From: an uncultured Armatimonadota bacterium
GTDB lineage: Bacteria > Armatimonadota > Armatimonadia > Armatimonadales > Armatimonadaceae
DNA length: 9,346 nucleotides
Direction: 5' to 3'
NCBI GenBank assembly: GCA_903915615.1
Contig: CAIWTR010000264.1
Coordinates: 1 to 9,346 of the forward strand
The position numbers were made by a program, and so were the translations under genes. The notes beneath the pieces are model-generated. The model ran no database searches and was not told where the DNA came from. It was given only the letters and a program-made list of their open reading frames with translations. Positions 1 to 6,388 of the stretch are shown piece by piece (position 1 is the first letter of the stretch; each line of letters starts with the position of its first letter).

Positions 1-432
1 CACGCTCTCAGCTAGAACCACATGTCCTTGAATAATGTTGGTATCGGGGTCGGAGAACATCTGAACCATCCCTGACAGCCAGTCGGTCGGGATGCGGACA
101 TCGTCATCGGTGAATAACACAATCGGCGCCGATGTCGCTTCTACTCCAGCATTACGGGCATTCGAGAGGCCTGGTTTTTGTTCGATGACGGACCGTACCC
201 AGCCACAGCTGCGGGTAATTTCCGCAATCACGGCCTGCGTTGCATCTGTGCTGCCATTGTCAACGATGATTGCATCTACGGTGAGGCCAGCAGGAATGTA
301 GAGCTTGGCCAATGATGGAAGCATTTCAGCCAAGTGCTCCGCACGGTTTCGGGTGCAAATGATCACTGCGACATCCGGAGTGCCTTGTGGATGAGTTGAC
401 ATGGACATAGCCGGCTCATCTGCAACCTTCAT
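1..432 (-). CDS. Family 2 glycosyltransferase, N-terminal part (cut by left edge)
   Basis: The reverse strand is open from ATG 432 to base 1 (144 codons) and continues beyond the window. The translation is a GT-A fold glycosyltransferase, which moves a sugar from a nucleotide-sugar donor to a growing glycan at the cytoplasmic face of the membrane. Visible motifs are the first strand VIICTRNR (residues 23-30), VDNGSTD (57-63), KPGLSNARNAG (86-96) and the metal/donor-binding TDDDV (108-112). The acceptor-binding half lies outside the window, so specificity cannot be judged. The start is uncertain. ATG 432 has no clear ribosome binding site. The frame stays open upstream to a TTG at 480, which has a good GAGGAG five bases before it. 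ATG 408 and ATG 402 are also possible. The gene is divergent from the FkbM methyltransferase, and glycosyltransferase plus FkbM is a common pairing in polysaccharide clusters. Family assignment is firm; start and substrate are not. Confidence 0.9.
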   Translation of the reverse strand, partial: MKVADEPAMSMSTHPQGTPDVAVIICTRNRAEHLAEMLPSLAKLYIPAGLTVDAIIVDNGSTDATQAVIAEITRSCGWVRSVIEQKPGLSNARNAGVEATSAPIVLFTDDDVRIPTDWLSGMVQMFSDPDTNIIQGHVVLAESV

Positions 433-477
433 GCCACATGAAAATTTAGCAATGTCGGGAGCACGGTACAGATCTTG

Positions 478-491
478 CAAGGACGCTCCTC
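478..491. promoter_or_regulatory. Back-to-back Shine-Dalgarno sequences between divergent genes
   Basis: On the plus strand AAGGA (479-483) sits 8 bases before the methyltransferase ATG at 492. On the minus strand the same few bases read GAGGAG (complement of 486-491), 5 bases before a TTG at 480 that is in frame with the glycosyltransferase. The plus-strand site is likely real. The minus-strand site matters only if TTG 480 is used. In that case only 11 bases would separate the two start codons, and each promoter would lie inside the opposite gene. Confidence 0.45.
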
Positions 492-1319
492 ATGCAACTA
501 ACTGTACTTAAATTGATTACCGATAAAATCGGACCGCTCAAGATGGCGGAATACCTAGTTAGAACAACCATTTCCCGCCTTACAAAACGCCAAATGGAGT
601 TTCAACTTCCTCACATGGCGAACCCGGTCGCGATTCGAACCGGGATGTCAGATATGCAGGTGTTTCACGACATCTTCATTTGGGGCGAGTACGGCTTTCT
701 AAAGCCCGTTGCTGAACGCACAACGGTCTTGGATATAGGTGCAAATGTTGGTTACTCAAGCACCTACTTCGCCGGCATCTACCCAAAATGTGAAGTTGTC
801 GCCGTTGAGCTGATGCATTCGAATTTCGAACAGCTCTCCCGCAATACGGCCTTCCTTGGCAATCGCATCCGAACCGTTGAAGCAGCGGTGTGGTCCCACA
901 ACGATGGTGTATCTATCGCAGATGACACATTTCGGGATGGCGATGCCTGGACGCATCACGCATCCGAAGCCGAAGACGGGAAGAGCCTTGTCCCAAGCAT
1001 CACGATGTTAAACCTAATGCAGCAGCACGCAATGCATCGCGTAAACATTTGCAAAATCGACATCGAAGGTGCCGAATACGAGCTGTTCGCCCCGGGTAAC
1101 CGACGTTGGGTAAACCGCTGTGATGTCATCCTCCTTGAAATCCATGAGGACCTTGCGACCTTTGATATCGTTGCCGCGATGCAAGCGGATGGCTTCCATT
1201 CGTTTACAGCGCATGAGCTGACGATCTTCTACCGGGATGCAGCTGTCGCAAAGCGTTTCATCCGGGATGAGTTTATTGTGGATGACACGACGTCAAGGCC
1301 GTTACATCGCGCCGCTTGA
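492..1319 (+). CDS. FkbM family SAM-dependent methyltransferase
   Basis: A 275-residue protein with the FkbM methyltransferase fold (Methyltransf_21 type). Enzymes of this family transfer a methyl group from S-adenosylmethionine, usually to a hydroxyl on a sugar or polyketide, in the cytoplasm. The SAM-binding motif I is LDIGANVGYSS at residues 80-90. The acidic end of the second strand is VVAVE (102-106), and the family hallmark KIDIEGAE is at 188-195, followed by the strand DVILLEIHED (211-220). The first 75 residues are a family-typical lead-in with no signal peptide. Length is normal for a stand-alone FkbM protein. The ATG at 492 has AAGGA 8 bases upstream. The gene is divergent from a glycosyltransferase and ends just before an intrinsic terminator, so it is probably transcribed alone or as the last gene from a promoter inside the neighbour. 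By context it probably O-methylates a glycan; the true acceptor is unknown. Confidence 0.93.
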   Translation: MQLTVLKLITDKIGPLKMAEYLVRTTISRLTKRQMEFQLPHMANPVAIRTGMSDMQVFHDIFIWGEYGFLKPVAERTTVLDIGANVGYSSTYFAGIYPKCEVVAVELMHSNFEQLSRNTAFLGNRIRTVEAAVWSHNDGVSIADDTFRDGDAWTHHASEAEDGKSLVPSITMLNLMQQHAMHRVNICKIDIEGAEYELFAPGNRRWVNRCDVILLEIHEDLATFDIVAAMQADGFHSFTAHELTIFYRDAAVAKRFIRDEFIVDDTTSRPLHRAA

Positions 1320-1339
1320 TGTGTTTTCGATTGTCAGAT

Positions 1340-1375
1340 GCCCACATCGCGGTTTCCGTGAATGTGGGCGTTTTT
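1340..1375 (+). terminator. Intrinsic terminator of the FkbM gene
   Basis: An outer 8-bp perfect stem, GCCCACAT (1340-1347) with ATGTGGGC (1362-1369), is extended inward by CGCGG (1348-1352) pairing with CCGTG (1356-1360). That inner part has one G-U pair, a TTT loop and a single bulged A at 1361. A run of five T follows at 1371-1375. It lies 20 bases after the methyltransferase stop and points the same way. There is no matching A-rich side, so it works in one direction only. Confidence 0.9.
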
Positions 1376-1479
1376 GCGTCACGACTTTATCATGATTTCG
1401 CCGCCGACAAACCTTGATGTGCTTTTCGTCACAGACCAGTTGACCACGATGCTTTTGATCAGCGTGGCACCCTACTTGC

Positions 1480-1486
1480 GAGGTGA
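1480..1486 (+). promoter_or_regulatory. Ribosome binding site of the acyltransferase gene
   Basis: GAGGTGA lies 6 bases before ATG 1493 and fixes that start. The stretch between the upstream terminator and this site (1376-1479) contains a TTGACC at 1440-1445, but no acceptable -10 box at the right distance, so no promoter is called. Confidence 0.75.
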
Positions 1487-1492
1487 CCAACT

Positions 1493-2587
1493 ATGACAAA
1501 GCAGCGTCGGCATATTGATTTTTTGGATGCAATCCGGGGGTGTGCCGCTCTTGCTGTTTTCCTGTTTCATGTGCGGCACGCGGTTCTTGAATACTTACCC
1601 GTAAACAAGTTCACAGGTATCTCTGACATCCTCAAGGATGGTTGGATGGGTGTAGCAGTATTCTTTGCACTCAGTGGCTTTTGTATCCATTTGAGTCACA
1701 TTCGTTCCGTATCACACGGGTGGTCGACCTATTTTTCCAAGCGCTTCTGCCGTATTGTCCCGAGCTATGTTGTTGCACTTCTGACTTTTGTGACACTCAC
1801 AGTCATCTTTGATGGTTATCGGGCAGTGTCCATTCCTGATGCTGTCGTTCACCTGCTGGGACTACATAATTTTGTTCCTAGCTTTGTGCACTCTTTCAAT
1901 GGGTCCTTTTGGTCGATTGCAGTAGAGATGCAGCTTTATGTGCTCTATCCACTTGTGTTTATCGTTCAAAAGCGGTTCGGCTGGTGGGCGGCACTTCTGC
2001 TCACAGGCTGCATGGAAGCTGCACTGCGATTTGCTGTGGTTTTCAACATGGTTCCTGGTGGAGATTTTGGGAGCACATTTGTGTCGATGCTTCCGACTTA
2101 CTTTTGGTTCAGCTGGACGGTCGGAGCATTTGCAGCAGACAACTATCACCACGGACGTATTAGTAACCTCGGCAAGCTGCCTCCGCTTTTGGCGCTATGT
2201 CTCTGTGTGGCTGTACTGAACGTAACGGTTCTCTCACATTTCCGTTTCCCGTTGATCAGCATTCTGGCGGCAAGCTGTCTTGAGCGTTGGTCGCTCGGGA
2301 CTACATGGAGCCCCAATGTCCAAGGAGTTGTGCGGCGACATTTGACCACACTCGGAACCGTCAGCTACAGCTTTTACCTCTATCACCAGCCATTTATGAA
2401 CTTCATTTTCAAAGCATCAACACGTTCAGCAACTAATCCAACGGTGTTGATTCTAATGCTGGTGACCGGAGTTATTTTGCTCTACATCGGTTTGTTCCAT
2501 GTAGCCAAACTTCTCTACCGGGTCGTTGAGCTTCGCAAGCCCTCTGTAATGCCATCTGCTAAGGTAGACATAGCGAAGGTCATATAG
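1493..2587 (+). CDS. Membrane acyltransferase, acyltransferase 3 family
   Basis: A 364-residue integral membrane protein of the acyltransferase 3 (OafA/NodX-like) family. These proteins put acetyl or other acyl groups on sugars of O-antigen, exopolysaccharide, peptidoglycan or macrolides, taking the acyl group from the cytoplasm. The N-terminus carries the hallmark LDAIRGCAALAVFLFHVRH (11-29), with conserved R15 and the probable catalytic H26. Next come FFALSGFCI (57-65), RFCRIVPSY (84-92), SFWSIAVEMQLYVLYPL (138-154) with conserved E145, and the late SYSFYLYHQP (291-300). About ten hydrophobic segments fill the length, which is normal for the stand-alone form without an SGNH domain. It follows the FkbM gene in the same direction but behind a terminator, so it probably has its own promoter. 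By eye, its base composition is more AT-rich than the genes to its right. Family is certain; the substrate is inferred to be a glycan from the neighbouring glycosyltransferase and methyltransferase. Confidence 0.94.
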   Translation: MTKQRRHIDFLDAIRGCAALAVFLFHVRHAVLEYLPVNKFTGISDILKDGWMGVAVFFALSGFCIHLSHIRSVSHGWSTYFSKRFCRIVPSYVVALLTFVTLTVIFDGYRAVSIPDAVVHLLGLHNFVPSFVHSFNGSFWSIAVEMQLYVLYPLVFIVQKRFGWWAALLLTGCMEAALRFAVVFNMVPGGDFGSTFVSMLPTYFWFSWTVGAFAADNYHHGRISNLGKLPPLLALCLCVAVLNVTVLSHFRFPLISILAASCLERWSLGTTWSPNVQGVVRRHLTTLGTVSYSFYLYHQPFMNFIFKASTRSATNPTVLILMLVTGVILLYIGLFHVAKLLYRVVELRKPSVMPSAKVDIAKVI

Positions 2588-2635
2588 GCGGTAACTCGCC
2601 ATGCAGAAACATACGTTGTAACCATCACCACCAAG

Positions 2636-3244
2636 CTACCGCGACCTTCTGTTCGTTTTCATCGGGCGGAAGGGCGTGTCCTTGAAGTCCTGAACAGCCA
2701 CTGGGTCCCTGCGCTCCATATTCCATGCATGGGTGCAGGCACTCGGGCCGCCGACACACGTCCCACCCGCCGTCAACATCCCCACCGCATGAAACGCAAC
2801 CGCCAGCATCCCGATCGCAGCACGTAACCCCACCGCCAGCTGACCGATGGCTAGAAAGCCAATCGCTGCCTGTCCAAGTGCACCCCACAGACCAAGCGAA
2901 AGCTGACCAACTGAGAGAAAGCCGATGCTTAGCTGACCGACACTGATAACGCCAATCGCAAACTGCCCGATAGCGATAAACCCGCGGGCAACGGCGAGCT
3001 TGCCTGTGACCGGGTTGCGCCCCCACGCGATGTGGACAAGTGGCATCCCGAGGACACGCAAATGGGATGTGAATTCATAGTAAGTTCTTGCCACGCCTAC
3101 AGGCGTCATCCAAATGCCACGACGCGTCACGCCGGCTGGTGTCACGGTTTCTGAAATCTGCGCAGCAAATCCCGGGGATGCTGTTGTTGCAACATCGGGA
3201 ACGACAGGCTGCACAACTCCCTTGCTGTCCTGATTTAGCTGCAT
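2636..3244 (-). CDS. Hypothetical protein with hydrophobic pentapeptide/decapeptide repeats
   Basis: A 202-residue protein with no known enzymatic motif. Residues 1-60 are polar with no signal peptide. A short conserved-looking segment follows (MPLVHIAWGRNP, 67-78, then VARG at 85-88). It leads into a repeat block at 89-160 in which glycine recurs every five residues. Pairs of pentads form decads of the type QLSIGFLSVG, with Q (later M) opening each. The tail (161-202) is polar and basic with Cys163 and Cys170. From memory, proteins with 'PLVHIA.G..P.TG...VARG' followed by alternating AIG/AVG repeats occur as uncharacterised proteins in several phyla. I cannot name a family. The block is long enough to be membrane-associated, but a strict period of five fits a beta-helix better than transmembrane helices. 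A weak GGTGG sits before the ATG. The gene diverges from the cytochrome gene and converges on the acyltransferase. It is likely a real gene: the repeat pattern is coherent in this frame only. Confidence 0.82.
   Translation of the reverse strand: MQLNQDSKGVVQPVVPDVATTASPGFAAQISETVTPAGVTRRGIWMTPVGVARTYYEFTSHLRVLGMPLVHIAWGRNPVTGKLAVARGFIAIGQFAIGVISVGQLSIGFLSVGQLSLGLWGALGQAAIGFLAIGQLAVGLRAAIGMLAVAFHAVGMLTAGGTCVGGPSACTHAWNMERRDPVAVQDFKDTPFRPMKTNRRSR
2765..2980 (-). repeat. Coding tandem repeat: glycine pentads paired into decads
   Basis: This encodes residues 89-160 of the hypothetical protein. Successive decads begin at residues 94, 104, 114, 125, 135 and 146. Two of them (114-124 and 135-145) carry one extra residue, and the block ends with an incomplete unit. 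The first position is Q in the first five decads and M after that. The fifth and tenth positions are G, preceded by I, V or L. At DNA level neighbouring 30-base units match only partly, so the periodicity is held by protein selection, not by a recent duplication. Confidence 0.8.
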
Positions 3245-3250
3245 ACACCC

Positions 3251-3278
3251 ACCATACAGCAGGATTACATCAAGTCAA
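3251..3278 (-). promoter_or_regulatory. Candidate promoter for the repeat protein gene
   Basis: On the minus strand TTGACT (complement of 3273-3278) is followed after 16 bases by TATGGT (complement of 3251-3256). The -10 box ends only 6 bases before the ATG at 3244, which would give a nearly leaderless transcript. This conflicts with the GGTGG that could act as a ribosome binding site, so this is a weak call. Confidence 0.22.
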
Positions 3279-3328
3279 CAAGTGGTCTGATACTGGCAAT
3301 TCCACCCGCATTTGTGGGAAACTTGCCC

Positions 3329-6300
3329 ATGCGAAACCCCTTTGCAGCGCTGCGCGGTGGAACGATCCGCGCTGGCCTAGCCATTACCCTCTGTGCATCC
3401 GCAACCTGGCTTGCCATCGGTGCTCCGACAAGCCCGAAAATCATCAAGAAACCGGACTACACCAAGGAAATTCGGCCCATTCTTGGAGATCACTGTCTCA
3501 AATGCCACGGCTTGGATGGAAATGCGCGTAAAGGTAATCTCCGCCTTGACCTGCCGATCACCGCAGCACAAGCAAAGGAAGTCGCCAGGCGGATAGCATT
3601 GCCGGCATCGAGTAGCCTGCACATGCCGCCGATGGATGAGCCATCCCAGCCGAGTGCCGCTCAAAAAGCGTTGCTCACAGCCTGGACGCGTACTGGTGCA
3701 CAAGTTGATAAACACTGGGCTTTCGTGGCCCCGAAGCGCCCCGCGGTACCAAAAGTTTCCAATGCTCAGTGGGTCCGCAGCCCCATCGATGCCTATATCC
3801 TCGAAAAACTTGACAAGGTCGGGATGAAGCCTAGCCCGGATGCCGACCGGCGTACCTGGCTGCGCCGTGCCACCCTGGATCTCACGGGGCTGCCTCCAAC
3901 GCCTGTCGAAGTCGACCGCTTCCTCGCTGACACACGCCCAAATGCGTATGCACTCGCCGCGGATCGCCTCCTCGCAAGCCCACGCTACGGTGAGCGGATG
4001 GCGGCTGACTGGCTGGATGGCGCGCGCTACGCCGACTCAAATGGCTATCAGGCTGACTACGAGCGCTTCCAGTACCGCTGGCGTGACTGGGTCATCGATG
4101 CCTTCAACTCCAACAAGCCCTATGACCAGTTCACTGTCGAACAGCTCGCCGGAGACATGCTCCCGAATGCCACGACCGAACAGGTCATCGCCACTGGCTT
4201 CAATCGTAACCACCGCGTCAATACCGAAGGCGGCGTAATCGCGGAAGAATGGCGAATCGAAACCGTTGTCGACCGCGTCGAAACCACCAGCGCTGTCTGG
4301 CTTGGGATGACATTTGGATGTGCACGTTGCCACGACCATAAGTACGACCCGGTGAGCCAAAAGGACTTTTACTCCGTCTTTGCGTTCTTCAACAACATCG
4401 CAGAGTCTGGAACAGGCGTCGAAGCGCCTGAAAACCACCCGCCGCTGATCAAGAGCCCGACACGTGATCAGAATGCGATGCTGGCAAAGCTGGACAAGCA
4501 GCTCACCGATGCGCAGGCCGCCGCTAAATCCGCTGAGCCTGACTTCCTGAAATGGGCGTCTCTCTGGGAATCATCCCGTGATTCATCTAGCGTCAAGCCC
4601 TCTTGGCTGCCCGCTGGAATCGCAGCAGCAACCGCAACAAGTGGCGCAAAACTGACCGTAAATGACACATCGGCAATCGTTGTCACCGGTACCAACCCCG
4701 CAACGGACAGCTACACCGTAACCCTCAATGCTGCAGATAAAGACATCACCGGTGTGCGTATTGAAGTGATGCCCGGTGCTAATGGCTATGTCGGCCGCCA
4801 CTTCAATGGCAACTTTGTGCTGACAGGGATTAGCGCATCGACCGGTGGGAAAGATGCAGCCTTTGGTAAGGCAGTGGCATCCTTCCAGCAAGATGGTCAT
4901 GATGTTTCCGGTAGCATCGATGGCAACCCAAACACGCCAGGCTGGGCGATTTATCCAAAGTCGCGTGAGTCACACGATGCACGATTTGCCTTTGCAAAGC
5001 CCGTCACCGCAGTAAATGGCAAGCTGGTCGTTCGTTTGGACTTTGGGTCCATCTATGAAAACCATGCCCTGCAAAACTTCCGCATCTCGCTGACAACAGG
5101 CGATCCGCTTGCGGGAGCATCATCGGATAGTGGGCTCGCTGTCCTCCAGGTTCCTGCGGACAAACGCACGCCTGCGCAGGTCGCCGCGCTGCATGCGTAC
5201 ATTCGGGCGAACACCAACCATCCGGCACGGGATGCGGACCGTAAGCTCGCGCAGCTGACCGATGAACGCAAGCGCATTTTGGCCGAAGTTCCAACCACGA
5301 TGGTGATGGGCGAGCTCGAGAAGCCACGTGTCTGCCGTGTGCTGGTGCGCGGGGCGTATGACAAGCCGGGTGATGTTGTTACAGCCGACATCCCAAGCGC
5401 GCTCGGGACGCTTCCTGCCGGACAGCCGAAGAACCGCCTCTCGTTCGCGCGATGGGTGGCAAGTCGTGAAAACCCACTGACCGCCCGCGTTGCTGTGAAC
5501 CGTGTTTGGGAGCGCCTTTTTGGCCGCGGTCTGGTGGAGACAACGGAAGACTTTGGAGTGCGCTGCGCTCCGCCAAGTCATCCTGAACTGCTCGACTGGA
5601 TGGCGGTTGAGTTTATGGATTCCGGCTGGGACCTGAAGAAGCTGCACAAAACGCTGGTGCTTTCGAGCACGTACCGTCAAAGCAGTGTGATCACCCCGGA
5701 TGCGATGAAGCGTGACCCGGAGAATCATCTCCTCGCACGTGGTCCACGCTTCCGCCTGTCGGGAGAAGCCATTCGTGACCAGGCGCTGGCGATCTGTGAT
5801 CTTCTCGTAGACAAGGTTGGCGGACCAAGTGTGAGGCCATATCAGCCGGCTGGTTTCTGGGATGAGCTGAGCGTTTACGGCAACCTCCGCAACTACAAGG
5901 CTGATAGTGGTGAAGGGCTGTATCGCCGGTCCATCTACACGATTTGGAAGCGGACCGCGGGCCCACCGCAGATGGCAATCTTTGATGTGCCTGGACGCGA
6001 GGCATGTCGTGTGCGCCGTAGTCGTACAAACACTCCGCTGCAGGCATTGGTACTTTTGAATGACCCGACATTTGTCGAAGCCGCCCGTGTGCTGGCACAA
6101 AAGGCGATTGCTGAGGGCAAGGGTTCGGATGTTGGCATTCTGAATGCGATGTTCCGGCGGGCGCTTGGCCGTGTGGCATCGAAGTCCGAGCGGGATGTTC
6201 TCCTCGAAGGCACGGCGCTACGCCGGCTGGAGTATCAGCAGCATCCGGATGATGCAAACAAGCTTGTGCTGGTTGGTGCGGCGAAGCGCCCAGATGGCAT

Positions 6301-6379
6301 TCCGACAGCGGATCTCGCAGCGTGGATGCTGACCGCCAGCATTATTTTGAACACAGATGAGCTCGTAACAAAGGAGTAG
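3329..6379 (+). CDS. Exported PSCyt1/DUF1549/DUF1553 (PSD1) cytochrome protein
   Basis: A 1016-residue protein with the usual large planctomycete-type layout. A Sec signal peptide (basic start, hydrophobic 17-33, cut near AIGA/PT) is followed by a PSCyt1 haem c domain with CLKCH at 56-60. DUF1549 spans about 151-353, and its conserved CARCHDHKYDP (331-341) supplies a second CxxCH. A region at about 424-590 is beta-rich and glycine/asparagine-rich, probably a sandwich domain. DUF1553 spans about 700-1000, with ARWVASRENPLTARVAVNR and the later CRVRRSRTNTPLQAL. Such proteins are thought to work in the periplasm in oxidation or uptake of complex carbohydrates or related compounds, but the reaction is not known. 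A GTG at 3314 would lengthen it by five residues. ATG 3329 gives the better signal peptide and has GGGAA 8 bases upstream. It is co-transcribed with the oxidoreductase, 9 nt downstream. Family assignment is very sure; function is not. Confidence 0.95.
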   Translation: MRNPFAALRGGTIRAGLAITLCASATWLAIGAPTSPKIIKKPDYTKEIRPILGDHCLKCHGLDGNARKGNLRLDLPITAAQAKEVARRIALPASSSLHMPPMDEPSQPSAAQKALLTAWTRTGAQVDKHWAFVAPKRPAVPKVSNAQWVRSPIDAYILEKLDKVGMKPSPDADRRTWLRRATLDLTGLPPTPVEVDRFLADTRPNAYALAADRLLASPRYGERMAADWLDGARYADSNGYQADYERFQYRWRDWVIDAFNSNKPYDQFTVEQLAGDMLPNATTEQVIATGFNRNHRVNTEGGVIAEEWRIETVVDRVETTSAVWLGMTFGCARCHDHKYDPVSQKDFYSVFAFFNNIAESGTGVEAPENHPPLIKSPTRDQNAMLAKLDKQLTDAQAAAKSAEPDFLKWASLWESSRDSSSVKPSWLPAGIAAATATSGAKLTVNDTSAIVVTGTNPATDSYTVTLNAADKDITGVRIEVMPGANGYVGRHFNGNFVLTGISASTGGKDAAFGKAVASFQQDGHDVSGSIDGNPNTPGWAIYPKSRESHDARFAFAKPVTAVNGKLVVRLDFGSIYENHALQNFRISLTTGDPLAGASSDSGLAVLQVPADKRTPAQVAALHAYIRANTNHPARDADRKLAQLTDERKRILAEVPTTMVMGELEKPRVCRVLVRGAYDKPGDVVTADIPSALGTLPAGQPKNRLSFARWVASRENPLTARVAVNRVWERLFGRGLVETTEDFGVRCAPPSHPELLDWMAVEFMDSGWDLKKLHKTLVLSSTYRQSSVITPDAMKRDPENHLLARGPRFRLSGEAIRDQALAICDLLVDKVGGPSVRPYQPAGFWDELSVYGNLRNYKADSGEGLYRRSIYTIWKRTAGPPQMAIFDVPGREACRVRRSRTNTPLQALVLLNDPTFVEAARVLAQKAIAEGKGSDVGILNAMFRRALGRVASKSERDVLLEGTALRRLEYQQHPDDANKLVLVGAAKRPDGIPTADLAAWMLTASIILNTDELVTKE

Positions 6380-6383
6380 GTGG
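6371..6383 (+). promoter_or_regulatory. Ribosome binding site deciding the oxidoreductase start
   Basis: AAGGAG (6371-6376) overlaps the last codons of the cytochrome gene, and AGGTGG (6378-6383) overlaps its stop. AGGTGG lies 5 bases before ATG 6389, the ideal distance. The alternative GTG at 6380 would be only 3 bases from AAGGAG, so ATG 6389 is preferred. The placement suggests translational coupling between the two genes. Confidence 0.6.
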
Positions 6384-6388
6384 CGAAT

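Noticed and set aside
1388..1445. TATCAT at 1388 and TTGACC at 1440 as promoter elements for the acyltransferase gene
   Set aside because: Neither has a partner box at 15-19 bases in the right order, so they are probably chance matches.
2587..2600. Short GGCG/CGCC hairpin after the acyltransferase gene
   Set aside because: Only four base pairs, no T-run after it, and it touches the stop codon. Too weak to call a terminator.
2625..3026. Minus-strand frame of 133 codons overlapping the repeat protein gene
   Set aside because: It is the shifted reading of the same DNA. The ordered repeat appears only in the other frame, and this one is rich in C, W and R with no pattern.
3314..3328. GTG 3314 as start of the cytochrome protein
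   Set aside because: It adds five residues before a good signal peptide, and GGGAA is better placed for ATG 3329. It cannot be fully excluded.
5120..6100. Long open frame of 326 codons on the minus strand inside the cytochrome gene
   Set aside because: The translation has no domain or motif, its composition is typical of an antisense reading of biased codons, and the plus-strand gene fully explains the region.
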